Source: UBA7672 sp963718145 (lineage in GTDB: Bacteria; Pseudomonadota; Alphaproteobacteria; Caulobacterales; Hyphomonadaceae). Taken from it: DNA of 64,000 nucleotides. The notes beneath the pieces were generated by a model, which saw nothing but the letters and a program-made list of their open reading frames with translations, had not been told where the DNA came from and ran no database searches. The DNA is taken from contig CAVQYJ010000017.1 in the NCBI GenBank assembly GCA_963718145.1, positions 124,001 through 188,000 of the forward strand, read 5' to 3'. The position numbers and the translations under genes are program-made. This document shows, piece after piece, positions 9,168 to 17,819 of the stretch; within the stretch, counting starts at the first letter, position 1; every line of letters starts with the position of its first letter.

Positions 9168-9872
9168 TTGACCGTTTGCCTCACCCTCGACCTCGACTGG
9201 GCCATTGACGAAGTGGTGTGCGACGCGCTCGACTTGGTGTCATCCTATGATGTCAACGCCACATGGTTTGTTACGCACCAAACGCCCCTTATTGCGATCA
9301 TTCGGCGACGCTTCGAGGTGGGGCTGCATCCGAATTTCAATCCTCTGCTCGATGGTGTTGGCGGGGACATGCATTCGGTGCTCTCGAAGATGAGGTCGCT
9401 AGCGCCGGGCGCGCGTGTCATCCGCAGCCATTCTTTGGTGCGGTCGAGCCGGCTAGCCTCGCTGTTTGCGGCGGAAGGATTCACGCACGAGTCCAACACC
9501 CTGGTCCCAGTCGCAGCAGGTCCGTGGCTCGGGCCATGGCGCGACTTCAGCGGCCTCATCCAGGTTCCGATCCGTTGGGAAGACGATGTCCGGCTGGTGG
9601 ACGAAACAATCGGCGAGCCGGCTGACCTGATTGGCAGGACGCCGGTGCTTACGGTCGATTTCCACCCGATCCACGTGTTTCTGAACTCGGGCACGAGCGA
9701 TGACTACGAGGTCGCGAGGCCGGCCTTCAGAGATTTCGGCGAGCTTTGCCGCTTGCGCCAGCCGGCGGGCACGGGAGGGACGCGCGACCGCCTGATCGCG
9801 CTCCTGGATCGCGTGAAGCGCCAGAAGGTTCGCACCGTTCTCATGAGCGAACTCGCGCCCGCTGTGTATTGA
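9168..9872 (+). CDS. WbmS-type polysaccharide deacetylase-like protein
   Basis: NodB-fold protein of 234 residues resembling the WbmS family of the Bordetella O-antigen locus. The metal-binding motif is LTLDLDWA (Asp8, Asp10); HPNFNP supplies His54, RSHSLVRS His88, and DFHPIHVF Asp164/His166. Such enzymes hydrolyse N-acetyl groups of sugars, but the exact substrate of WbmS is not known to me. The start is a TTG at 9168 with GGAG at 9159-9162; no ATG fits. The formyltransferase begins 8 bp after the stop, so the two form an operon. The C-terminus (RLIALLDRVKRQKVRTVLMSEL) is complete. Confidence 0.7.
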   Translation: MTVCLTLDLDWAIDEVVCDALDLVSSYDVNATWFVTHQTPLIAIIRRRFEVGLHPNFNPLLDGVGGDMHSVLSKMRSLAPGARVIRSHSLVRSSRLASLFAAEGFTHESNTLVPVAAGPWLGPWRDFSGLIQVPIRWEDDVRLVDETIGEPADLIGRTPVLTVDFHPIHVFLNSGTSDDYEVARPAFRDFGELCRLRQPAGTGGTRDRLIALLDRVKRQKVRTVLMSELAPAVY

Positions 9873-9880
9873 GGTCGGGC

Positions 9881-10816
9881 ATGCGGATCGCGATCCTGGG
9901 ACGAACTCACTGGCTGACGGATACCGCAGTGGCCTTGCAGGCTGCGGGTCATGAGATCGTGCTGGTGGCGACCGCTCCACCCGCACCGGAGTATCGTGTC
10001 GGCACTTCTGACTTCGAGGCGCTGGCCCGGAAAACCGGAGCGCCTTTCTATGAGGACCCGGACTGCAACAGCGCTGAGTTCGTAAGGGCGCTCAGGACTT
10101 CGGGCGCCGAGATTGGTGTTTCGGTGAACTGGCCCAAGCTGATCCGGGCGGAGGCGTGCGGGTCTCTTCCGCGCGGCGTGCTGAATGCACATGCCGGGGA
10201 CCTGCCGCGCTATCGTGGCAATGCCTGTCCGAACTGGGCGATCCTGAATGACGAGCCGCACGTCGGTCTGTGCGTCCATGCTATGGATCCGGACGAGGTT
10301 GATGCCGGCCCCGTCTATATACGCGAGAGGTTTGCTCTTGCTGAGACGACCAGCATAACGGACGTCTATGCTTGGCTGGACAAAGCAATCCCGGCTCTCT
10401 TCACCACAGCAGTCGGGCGCGCCGCCGATGCGGCCTTCACCCCTGAGGACCAGAAGGCGTCGGGCGTGACGCCGCTGCGCTGCCATCCGCGGCGTCCCGA
10501 TGACGGGCTGATCGACTGGACGAGCAAGGTCAGCAACATTGACAGGCTTGTGCGCGCCAGCAGTCGGCCCTTCGCTGGCGCGTTCGCATTCCTCGACGGC
10601 AGTGCGCGTGTGACGGTCTGGCGCGCGCGACCACTGGCGGTGACGAGCGACGTATGTGCGGTTCCGGGCCAGATTCTGGGCCGGTCTGCCGACGGCGGCG
10701 TCATAGTTGCATGCGGCGATGGCGCTCTGCTGATCCTCGAAACAACCGTCGAAGGCGGCGGTAGTCTGCCGTCGGCCAACCGACACAGGCTGACCTCTAA
10801 CCCAGCATCGGACTAA
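9881..10816 (+). CDS. Sugar N-formyltransferase (FMT-like)
   Basis: Formyl transfer enzyme of 311 residues using 10-formyl-tetrahydrofolate. The N-terminal fold begins MRIAILGRTHW; the catalytic triad of the family is present as Asn102, His104 (LNAHAGDLPRYRG) and Asp141 (DEVDAGPV). A C-terminal barrel-like domain with RLVRASSRPFAGAFAF follows. Relatives in O-antigen loci (VioF, WbtJ, the ArnA N-domain) formylate an amino group of a nucleotide-linked amino sugar. It follows the WbmS-type gene by 8 bp, and its 3' end overlaps the convergent 2-epimerase gene by 20 bp. The ATG at 9881 is preferred: the frame extends left but only over the previous gene. Confidence 0.85.
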   Translation: MRIAILGRTHWLTDTAVALQAAGHEIVLVATAPPAPEYRVGTSDFEALARKTGAPFYEDPDCNSAEFVRALRTSGAEIGVSVNWPKLIRAEACGSLPRGVLNAHAGDLPRYRGNACPNWAILNDEPHVGLCVHAMDPDEVDAGPVYIRERFALAETTSITDVYAWLDKAIPALFTTAVGRAADAAFTPEDQKASGVTPLRCHPRRPDDGLIDWTSKVSNIDRLVRASSRPFAGAFAFLDGSARVTVWRARPLAVTSDVCAVPGQILGRSADGGVIVACGDGALLILETTVEGGGSLPSANRHRLTSNPASD

Positions 10817-11843
10817 CCAGCGCCACTGTCCGTTCGGCGGCGTCGCCCGTGCCGTAGTCGCTGATGTCGCTGCGGGGGGAGGCATAGTCCGCTGACGTCC
10901 ACAGGCGGTTCCAGCCCGCATCGACCGTCTCCACCCACTCGGTTTCCTCGCGCAGGGTGATACAGGGCTTGCGGTGGAAATAGGCTTCCTTCTGCAGGCC
11001 GCCGGAATCCGTCAGCACCAGGTCGCAGTCGGCAAGAAGCCGGTGCAGGTCGAAATAGCCGAGCGGGTCGATGATCATCAGCCCGCGCGTGGCGAGACCG
11101 GACGCCGCCAGCACCTTTCGCGTCCGGGGGTGGACCGGGAAGACGATCGTGCGGCCCTCGGCGCTCGTCTCGAGGAAGGCGAGCAGGGCGGCGAGGCGCT
11201 GCGGGTCGTCTGTGTTCTCGGCGCGATGCAGCGTGCAGACCGCGAACGGCTTGCCGGCAAGGCCCAGCGTGTCGAGGATTCCCGACGTGCGGCGCGAGCG
11301 TTCGATCGCGAACTGCGTCGCATCGAACATCACGTCGCCGACATGGTGCACGCCCCTGATGATGCCTTCCGTCTTGAGGTTGGCGATCGCGGTGTGCGTC
11401 GGGCACAGCAGCAGGGCGCTGAGGTGGTCGGTGACGATGCGGTTGAGTTCTTCGGGCATACGCCGGTTGAACGAGCGCAGGCCGGCTTCCGAATGGATCA
11501 CCGGGATGTGGAGCTTGGCCGCCGCCAGCGCGCCGGCGATGGTGGAGTTGGTGTCGCCATAGACCAGCACGGCGGCCGGCTTTTCAGCCAGGAAAGCCTC
11601 TTCCAGCTTCGCCAGCATCGCCCCGGTCATGGCGCCATGGCCGCCTCCACCGATGCCGAGGTGGAGCTTTGGCTTCGGGATTTCCAGCTCGTCGAAGAAG
11701 ATGTCCGACATGTTGGCGTCGTAGTGCTGGCCGGTATGGATCAGCGCCTCCTCAATGCCGGCCTGGGCGAGTGCGCGGCTGACGGCCGCCGCCTTCACGA
11801 ACTGTGGCCGGGCGCCGACGACGGTGGCGACCAGCTTGCTCAC
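10797..11843 (-). CDS. UDP-GlcNAc 2-epimerase family enzyme, WbpI/WlbD-like
   Basis: Non-hydrolysing C2 epimerase of 348 residues (GT-B fold). VVGARPQFVKAAAVS at the N-terminus, HTGQHYDANMSDIFF, YGDTNST (Asp97), HSEAGLRSFNRRMPEE (Glu119, Glu131) and LTDSGGLQKEA are all present. The HTGQH-DANMSDIFF and SFNRRMPEE variants resemble WbpI/WlbD, which epimerise UDP-2,3-diacetamido-2,3-dideoxyglucuronate, more than classical WecB. It starts with GTG, overlapping the wbmF stop by four bases (GTGA), so it is the last gene of the translationally coupled wbmH-wbmG-wbmF operon. Confidence 0.88.
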   Translation of the reverse strand: MSKLVATVVGARPQFVKAAAVSRALAQAGIEEALIHTGQHYDANMSDIFFDELEIPKPKLHLGIGGGGHGAMTGAMLAKLEEAFLAEKPAAVLVYGDTNSTIAGALAAAKLHIPVIHSEAGLRSFNRRMPEELNRIVTDHLSALLLCPTHTAIANLKTEGIIRGVHHVGDVMFDATQFAIERSRRTSGILDTLGLAGKPFAVCTLHRAENTDDPQRLAALLAFLETSAEGRTIVFPVHPRTRKVLAASGLATRGLMIIDPLGYFDLHRLLADCDLVLTDSGGLQKEAYFHRKPCITLREETEWVETVDAGWNRLWTSADYASPRSDISDYGTGDAAERTVALVSPMLG

Positions 11844-12910
11844 AGGTACTGCTTCACTTCAGGAACGAAGCGCACGTGCTGCGCCATGCAGCGCTTGACG
11901 GTCGGCAGGTTCGCCTTCGTCCAGGCGATGGTCTTCTCAAGGCCCTCGCGGCAGCTGACCTTCGCCTCGAAGCCAAGCTTTTCACGCGATTTCGTGGGGT
12001 CGCCGAAGCGCTTGCCGGATGTATCCCAGTCCCGCTTGGGGCGGAGATCATAGGGCGTCTTGTTGCCGCTGATCTCGTTGATCATCTTCGCCCATTCGAG
12101 AATGGTAGACTCGACACCTGACGCGAGGTTGTAGACCTCGCCCGGCTCGCCGCGCAGTGCGCACGCCATCAGGCCGCGCGCCATGTCCTCGACGAATATG
12201 AAATCGCGGCTGGCGTCGCCGCCATTGTCCAGCGGCAGGGCTTCGCCATGCATCGCGCGGAAGATGAAGGTCGGCGTAACATTGCGCCACACCGTGTGCA
12301 CCGTGCCGCGCCAGCGGCCGGCGCCGAGGATCTCGCCTGGGCCGTAGACGTTCTGGAACCGCGCCTTCACGAAGGGCAGCTTGTGCCGGGTGAAGTAATA
12401 GTTCCCGTAGAACTCGCCGATCAGCTTCGAGATCGAATACGGGCTGTCGTGGTAGAGCGAGACCGGTGCGTCTTCCGACGTCGCCGCCGCCTCATCGAAT
12501 GTCTTCTCCGCAACCGCGCATCCGGCGGCGGCGTAGACCACCTTCTTCAGCGTCTTGATGTCCTTCAGCCGCTCGAACAGCTTCAGGCTGGTGAGCGTGT
12601 TGTTGTCATGATCCATCAGCGGATCGGCGATAGACGACTGATTGCCGTGGAAGCAAGCGAGGTGCCAGGCAAAGTCGAGATCGTTCGGCAGAGCCTGCAG
12701 CACGCCATCGTCGGTGATCGAACGCGGAACCATCACGACGCGCTTTTCGTCCGGCACGTTGATCATGTCGGAGGAGAGCAGGTTGTCCACGATGGTGAGC
12801 CGCTTAATGTCGTGCGTCAGCAACTGCTTCACCAGGTTCGATCCCACGAATCCTGCCCCGCCCACAACCAGCAGGCTGGCCCCGTTGAAGTTTGCCGGCT
12901 GCGCGCTCAT
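11840..12910 (-). CDS. wbmF: WbmF-like NAD-dependent epimerase/dehydratase
   Basis: Extended short-chain dehydrogenase of 356 residues acting on nucleotide sugars. The NAD motif GGAGFVGSN is at residues 17-25 and YSISK at 158-162; the usual Ser/Thr before it is replaced (VVYAAAGC), as it also is in Bordetella WbmF. Long shared blocks such as LACFHGNQSSI, AEKTFDEA, VYGPGEILGAGRWRGT and NVTPTFIFRA make it a clear relative of Bordetella WbmF, one of three SDR enzymes proposed to act on O-antigen diamino uronic acid precursors. Both ends overlap neighbours by four bases (ATGA with wbmG, GTGA with the epimerase). Confidence 0.88.
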   Translation of the reverse strand: MSAQPANFNGASLLVVGGAGFVGSNLVKQLLTHDIKRLTIVDNLLSSDMINVPDEKRVVMVPRSITDDGVLQALPNDLDFAWHLACFHGNQSSIADPLMDHDNNTLTSLKLFERLKDIKTLKKVVYAAAGCAVAEKTFDEAAATSEDAPVSLYHDSPYSISKLIGEFYGNYYFTRHKLPFVKARFQNVYGPGEILGAGRWRGTVHTVWRNVTPTFIFRAMHGEALPLDNGGDASRDFIFVEDMARGLMACALRGEPGEVYNLASGVESTILEWAKMINEISGNKTPYDLRPKRDWDTSGKRFGDPTKSREKLGFEAKVSCREGLEKTIAWTKANLPTVKRCMAQHVRFVPEVKQYL

Positions 12911-13845
12911 TGACGGCCCTCCGGCTTCTTCACGTGGCTGTAGACCGCCTGCACGCCGTTGACGTCATACCAGGCCAGCATGCGGCGGATGCTTTCCTCG
13001 AATGAGATCTTCGCCTTCCACCCAAACACGCGCTTCGTTTCTGACGGATCAAGCACGACGGAAGGCACATCATCATCGCCTGGCGGCACGATCGGCGCCG
13101 GCGCATCCAGCTTGACGCCGAGGTATTTCACAACCTCGTCGAACACGTCCTTGATGGTGCGGCCTTCTCCGGTCGAGACGTTGAACACGCCGCGCGCCGC
13201 ATCTGCCTTCACCGCCATGTCCAGGAAGGAGAAGAAGTCCTCCATGTCCAGGAAGTCGCGTGTTGTGTCCGAACAGAAGCAGCCCTTGCCGGCCTTGAGG
13301 CGCGTGTAGAAAGTCGGAATCGGCCCGATCGAGAGGCGGGGCCCCGTGATATTGCCAAGCCGCAGGCTCACGGCATTGAGGCCGCTCATCAGCACATAGT
13401 GCTCGCCCGCCGTCTTCGAGACGCCATAGCTGGTGAAGGGCCGTGTCGGGGCCGTGACCGGGATCGGCGTCGCATCCGGCCGGCCATAGCACAGCGCCGT
13501 TTGGAAATTGACGATCCGTCCAACGCCATTGCGCTTGGAGGCTTCAACGACATTGATGGATCCGAGCGCGTTGGCGCGCAGGTCGCCGCGCCAGTCGTCC
13601 GGGTCCTTGTAACCGGCGGCTGAGTTGAGGACCAGTTCCGGCTTGAACTTGTCGAACAGCCTGTCGACCAGCCCTTGGTCGGCGACGTCGCCTTCCACAA
13701 GCTCGAGGTTTTCTGCGCCCGAGAGCGCTTCAGCCGACGACGTCGCAAAGTTGTCGATGGCCAGATACTGGTGGCCGCGGCCGCGCCAGTGGTCGACGAT
13801 GTTGGCGCCGAGACACCCGGCGCCGCCCGTGATCAGAACGCGCAT
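12907..13845 (-). CDS. wbmG: WbmG-like NAD-dependent epimerase/dehydratase
   Basis: Extended SDR of 312 residues. It has GGAGCLGAN at residues 7-15, the YKDPDDW motif shared with WbmH, NFQTALCYG, YGVSK at 140-144 and GPRLSIGPIPTFYTRLKAG. These blocks match my recollection of Bordetella WbmG, including the unusual CFCSDT-RDFLDM segment. The catalytic Ser/Thr position reads NFQTALC, so Thr115 is the likely proton relay. It is the middle gene of the minus-strand operon: 6 bp after wbmH and overlapping the wbmF start by ATGA. The precise substrate is unproven; a UDP-linked 2,3-diamino uronic acid is inferred from family and context. Confidence 0.87.
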   Translation of the reverse strand: MRVLITGGAGCLGANIVDHWRGRGHQYLAIDNFATSSAEALSGAENLELVEGDVADQGLVDRLFDKFKPELVLNSAAGYKDPDDWRGDLRANALGSINVVEASKRNGVGRIVNFQTALCYGRPDATPIPVTAPTRPFTSYGVSKTAGEHYVLMSGLNAVSLRLGNITGPRLSIGPIPTFYTRLKAGKGCFCSDTTRDFLDMEDFFSFLDMAVKADAARGVFNVSTGEGRTIKDVFDEVVKYLGVKLDAPAPIVPPGDDDVPSVVLDPSETKRVFGWKAKISFEESIRRMLAWYDVNGVQAVYSHVKKPEGRQ

Positions 13846-13851
13846 GAGAGC

Positions 13852-14796
13852 TTACTTCTTCTTGTCGTCGAAGCGCAGGTGCGTGTACTCGCCGAACACG
13901 CCGTGCTGTTTGTAATATTCGATCGCCTGCGGGATGAACGTTGCCAGCGGCGTGAACTTCACCTCGCCGAAGTCCTTGAAGGTCTTCGACGGGTCGAGAA
14001 GGATGGTGCGCGCGTCATCCGGCCCGAGCGCCTTGATCTCAGGCTGCGGATAGGCGTTGAGCTGCATGCCGGCCACGACCGAGTCGTACAGCTCTTTGAT
14101 CGCGATGTCCTTGCCGGTCGAGAAATGGTACGGGCCCGCACCTTGTCCATCGACGGCCTTGATCACGGTGCGCGCAAGGTCGCCGACATAGACGAAGTCG
14201 CGCCGCGCCTCGGTGACGAAACATTTCTTTCCATCGCGCAGGCGCGAGAAGAATATCGGCAGCGGGCCGGACACGTTGCGCGGGCCGATGACGTTGGCGA
14301 GGCGGAAGATGACGTAGTCGAGGCCGGAGATTTCCAGATAATCCTCGGCTGCCGTCTTAGAGATCGCATAGCTCGAATTCGCCGGGAATTTCGGGTGGGC
14401 GAGGGTGATCGGCTGTTCCAGCGGCTTCACGCCATAGCAGAGCGCGGTCTGGAAGTAGATGAAGCGGCCGACCTTGTTGGCCTTGGCCGCCTGTACGAGA
14501 TTGGCGCCGCCGACGACGTTGGTCAGCGCATCCGAATACCAGTCGTCCGGATCCTTGTAGGAGGCGGCGGTGTGGACGACCACATCGGGCTTGAACTCGG
14601 AGAACAGCCGATCGATCAGCGCCTTGTCGGCGATGCTGCCATCGACATAGGTGAGGCCCTTGGCGGTTTCCGGCAGGTGCTCACGCCGGCCGGTTGTGAG
14701 GTTGTCGAGCGCCAGAACCTGATTGCCCCGGGCCAGCAGCATCTCGGCCACATGCGAGCCGACCTGCCCGCAGCCACCTGTAATCAACGCTTTCAT
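13852..14796 (-). CDS. wbmH: WbmH-like NAD-dependent epimerase/dehydratase
   Basis: Extended SDR of 314 residues, paralogous to wbmG. It has GGCGQVGSH at residues 7-15, ASYKDPDDWYSDALTN, YFQTALCYGVKP, YAISK at 143-147 and RNVSGPLPIFFSRLRDGKKC, matching the Bordetella WbmH pattern. The ATG at 14796 is chosen because relatives begin at this methionine; the frame has an upstream GTG at 14832, and neither has a strong Shine-Dalgarno. It ends in DDKKK. First gene of the coupled four-gene operon; its promoter should lie in 14797-14968. Confidence 0.86.
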   Translation of the reverse strand: MKALITGGCGQVGSHVAEMLLARGNQVLALDNLTTGRREHLPETAKGLTYVDGSIADKALIDRLFSEFKPDVVVHTAASYKDPDDWYSDALTNVVGGANLVQAAKANKVGRFIYFQTALCYGVKPLEQPITLAHPKFPANSSYAISKTAAEDYLEISGLDYVIFRLANVIGPRNVSGPLPIFFSRLRDGKKCFVTEARRDFVYVGDLARTVIKAVDGQGAGPYHFSTGKDIAIKELYDSVVAGMQLNAYPQPEIKALGPDDARTILLDPSKTFKDFGEVKFTPLATFIPQAIEYYKQHGVFGEYTHLRFDDKKK

Positions 14797-14968
14797 CGAC
14801 GGGTCCGCGCGCTTGAAGGTAAACTGGTTCACGGCGGGTAATGTCGGGACCGGGCAAAGTCAAGAAATCGCTGCCGCTCGTGCAGCCGTGCCTTCAACAT
14901 CGCGATGTTCGCCATGCTTTTTTGAAGCGGGCCGATCGGAGGGTTCAGGTGTCTGGACGTATGCGTTT

Positions 14969-15154
14969 CTAATCCTGTCGGTCGTAGTGTCGACTGATGC
15001 AGTCGAAACACTGCGCGCAGGCCTCAAGAGCTTCCCGAACAGAGAAATAGTCATTGGGGAAGTTCACCGGTCCCGCCGACGGAATCTTGGACAGCGCATC
15101 CGCAAGTTTCGCTCTCGCATTGTTCAGTTCGGCAATGACATTGGTATCGGGCAT
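14969..15154 (-). CDS. Small protein of unknown function (61 aa)
   Basis: Short frame with a good ribosome site (GGAGG, five bases before the ATG at 15154). The composition is that of a real soluble protein: a first amphipathic helix (NVIAELNNARAKLADALSKI), a turn with SAGPVNFPNDYFS, and a second helix carrying three cysteines (REALEACAQCFDCISRHY). No family is recognised. The CAQCFDC arrangement could bind a metal or form disulphides, which is only a suggestion. It lies upstream of wbmH on the same strand with a 172-bp gap, so it is probably a separate unit. Confidence 0.5.
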   Translation of the reverse strand: MPDTNVIAELNNARAKLADALSKIPSAGPVNFPNDYFSVREALEACAQCFDCISRHYDRQD

Positions 15155-15694
15155 CGAGGCCTCCAGATGCGCTTGGCGTTGCGGCCATCAGTCTCATATA
15201 GAGCGGATGCGGTGGGCGGCAACGAAATCAACCATTCCCGCTATGTCAGCGGCGTCCCTCCTGCGGCTATTTGCGGGGCGTCCGCCGTTGGTTCCGCAGT
15301 GCGCTCCTTCGGCGTCATCGCGATCTTGCAGCGAGGGATCGCGCGGGCGACAATCGCGCGACCGGCTCCATAGGCCGCGCCACTGCCCAGGAACCTCACA
15401 AGCCGCACGGGTTCACGAGCGGCTCGCGGTAGGACGACAATGTCCAGCAGAGCCTCCGAGCGATGCTCCTTCCGCCAGGGGTTTATCCTGTCGGACCGCC
15501 TGGATCCATGCCTTCGCTAGGGCGGCCGACGTCCTCGCGCGCCGCCTTTGTCGGCGAACCTGTTGAAATTAGCAGACTTTACAGACGCCAACCGGACACT
15601 GCCCGGCGCTGGCGTCAAAGCTGGCGGCCTCAATTGGATGTTGTATAGAACGGGACGCGCTCGCGGGAAGCGCGACCTAGGGTGGGAAGAGAGA
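15155..15694. other. 540-bp gap, no convincing gene; possible gene remnant on minus strand
   Basis: Between the small minus-strand gene and asnB. On the minus strand a 91-codon frame (stop at 15241, open to 15516) has no usable start but reads protein-like (for example RSEALLDIVVLPRAAREP). Another frame just upstream reads ALAKAWIQAVRQDKPLAEG. Together they look like the decayed 3' end of a gene with a frame change. The promoter of asnB should be here too; no clear -35/-10 pair was found. Confidence 0.3.
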
Positions 15695-17641
15695 ATGTGC
15701 GGAATTGCGGGTATTGTTGAGCTGGACGGCGTGCCGATCCGGGATCTGAAGGCCCGTCTCGAGGTCATGAACAAGCTGATCGAGCACCGCGGGCCTGACG
15801 GTCACGGCGTGTGGACCAGCCAGAAAGGCTCCGTCGGTCTTGCGCACCGTCGCCTGGCGATTGTCGACCTGTCTCCCGCAGGTGCGCAGCCCATGGTCGC
15901 CGACAACCGCACCGCGCTCGTCCACAATGGCGAGGTCTACAATTTCATCGAGCTGCGCGAGGAGCTGAGGTCCGGCTGGACCTTCAAGAGCCGCACCGAC
16001 ACCGAGATCGTCATGGCCGCGCACGCCAAGTGGGGTGATGCGGCGCCGGACCATTTCCGCGGCATGTACGCCTACGCGCTGTGGAACGAGAACACCCAGC
16101 GCCTTGTCGCCGCGCGCGACCGGTTCGGGATCAAGCCGTTCTACTATGCCGTCGTCGGCCGCACGCTCTATTTTGCTTCCGAGATCAAGGCGATCGTGCC
16201 GTTCCTTCCGGAGATCTCGACCAACCCGGCGGCGCTTGCCGAATACCTGACCTTCCAGTTCACGCTCGGCGAGCAGACGCTGTTCAGCCACGTCAAGCAG
16301 CTCCCTCCGGCCCACATGCTGGTGATCGAGAATGGCCAAGTGAAGACCCGCCGCTACTGGGACGTCAACTACAACATCGACTGGAACCACACGGGCAAAT
16401 ATTTCGAGGAAAAGCTGCTCGACCTGCTCGCCGACAGCCTCAAGCTTCACCTGCGGTCCGACGTACCGGTCGGCGCCTATGTCTCAGGCGGCATCGACTC
16501 GAGCCTTATCGCCATCCTGTCAGCGAACTCCAGCGGCGAGAACCGCAAGTTCTTCCATGGAAAATTCACCGAATTCCCCGGTTATGACGAGAGCGCCTAC
16601 GCCCAGTGCGCGGCCGACGCGGCCCATGGCGAACTCAACGTCATCGACATTACCGCGGACATGTTTCGCGATCACATCTCCAAGGTGATCTACCACCTCG
16701 ACCATCCCGTGGCCGGACCCGGCTCCTTCCCGCAATACGAAGTTTCGGGGCTCGCGGCCAAGCACGTGAAGGTGGTGCTCGGCGGGCAGGGCGGCGACGA
16801 GATCTTCGGCGGCTATGCCCGATATCTTGTTGCCTATCTCGAGCAGTGCATCCGCGCGGCCATCGATGGCACCTACAAATCCGGCAACTTCGTCGTGACG
16901 CTGGAATCAATCATCCCGCGCATGGGTGTGCTTCGCGAGTACAAGCCGATGCTGCGGCAGTTCTGGTCGGACGGCCTCTTCGGCCCGCTCGACGAGCGCT
17001 ACTTCCGCCTCATCAACCGCTCCGCCGACACGCGCGACGAGATCGACTGGTCCGGCCTGCCGATGGAAGGCGTGTTCGAGACGTTCAAGGGCGAGTTCAA
17101 CAGGTCGAATGTCGGCAAGGATGCTTACTTCGACAAGATGACCCATTTCGATTTCAAATTCCTCCTGCCGGCCCTCCTGCAGGTGGAAGACCGCATGGGC
17201 ATGGCGCATGGCCTGGAATCGCGCGTGCCGCTGCTTGATCAAAACCTGGTCGAGTTCGTCGCCACCATCCCGGCCGACGTGAAGTTCAAGGACGGCCAGG
17301 CCAAGCACCTGCTCAAGCACTGCTTCTCCACCATGCTGCCGCGGCCAATCACCGAGCGCCGAGACAAGATGGGCTTCCCCGTTCCGCTCAAGGAATGGGT
17401 CAATGGCGACCTCAAGGAATTCGTCCACGACATCTTCTCGAGCCAGGCGGCCAAGACGCGCGGCTATGTCGACAACGACAAGGCCCTCGCCGGTCTCGCC
17501 GACATGGGCGCCTTCTCCCGCAAGCTATGGGGCCTCATGTCGCTGGAACTCTGGCACCAGAACTTCCACGACAAGGCGTCGGACTATCGCTCGATGCTGG
17601 GGAACAGGGCCCAGGGCCGCCTAGCCGCGGTTAGCAGTTAG
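15695..17641 (+). CDS. asnB: Asparagine synthase-type amidotransferase
   Basis: Glutamine-hydrolysing AsnB family enzyme of 648 residues. The start at 15695 is fixed by chemistry: the family needs Cys as residue 2 (MCGIAGIVELDG), the nucleophile of the class II glutaminase domain. HRGPDGHGVW, HRRLAIVDLSPAGAQPM and VHNGEVYNF complete that domain. The synthetase domain has the PP-loop SGGIDSS near residue 263, LGGQGGDEIFGGY, and the C-terminal DRMGMAHGLESRVPLLD. In polysaccharide loci such enzymes (for example WbpS) amidate uronic acids to uronamides, the most likely job here, rather than free asparagine synthesis. It heads the plus-strand group leading into wzm-wzt. Confidence 0.9.
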   Translation: MCGIAGIVELDGVPIRDLKARLEVMNKLIEHRGPDGHGVWTSQKGSVGLAHRRLAIVDLSPAGAQPMVADNRTALVHNGEVYNFIELREELRSGWTFKSRTDTEIVMAAHAKWGDAAPDHFRGMYAYALWNENTQRLVAARDRFGIKPFYYAVVGRTLYFASEIKAIVPFLPEISTNPAALAEYLTFQFTLGEQTLFSHVKQLPPAHMLVIENGQVKTRRYWDVNYNIDWNHTGKYFEEKLLDLLADSLKLHLRSDVPVGAYVSGGIDSSLIAILSANSSGENRKFFHGKFTEFPGYDESAYAQCAADAAHGELNVIDITADMFRDHISKVIYHLDHPVAGPGSFPQYEVSGLAAKHVKVVLGGQGGDEIFGGYARYLVAYLEQCIRAAIDGTYKSGNFVVTLESIIPRMGVLREYKPMLRQFWSDGLFGPLDERYFRLINRSADTRDEIDWSGLPMEGVFETFKGEFNRSNVGKDAYFDKMTHFDFKFLLPALLQVEDRMGMAHGLESRVPLLDQNLVEFVATIPADVKFKDGQAKHLLKHCFSTMLPRPITERRDKMGFPVPLKEWVNGDLKEFVHDIFSSQAAKTRGYVDNDKALAGLADMGAFSRKLWGLMSLELWHQNFHDKASDYRSMLGNRAQGRLAAVSS

Positions 17642-17819
17642 CAGGGCGCTGGATTGTTGCAAAAATGGACGTTTGTGGGCAAAGACGGTCCAAGTGGGCT
17701 GGGCTCCCATCGTTAAACGTGGCGGCAAGTCCTGGTCCAGCCGATGGGGTGGTGACGACATGCCCAGGTCGGTCGCCGGCGAGTGAGTGGTGCTGCGTTA
17801 GGCGCCGGGAGACGTGACT

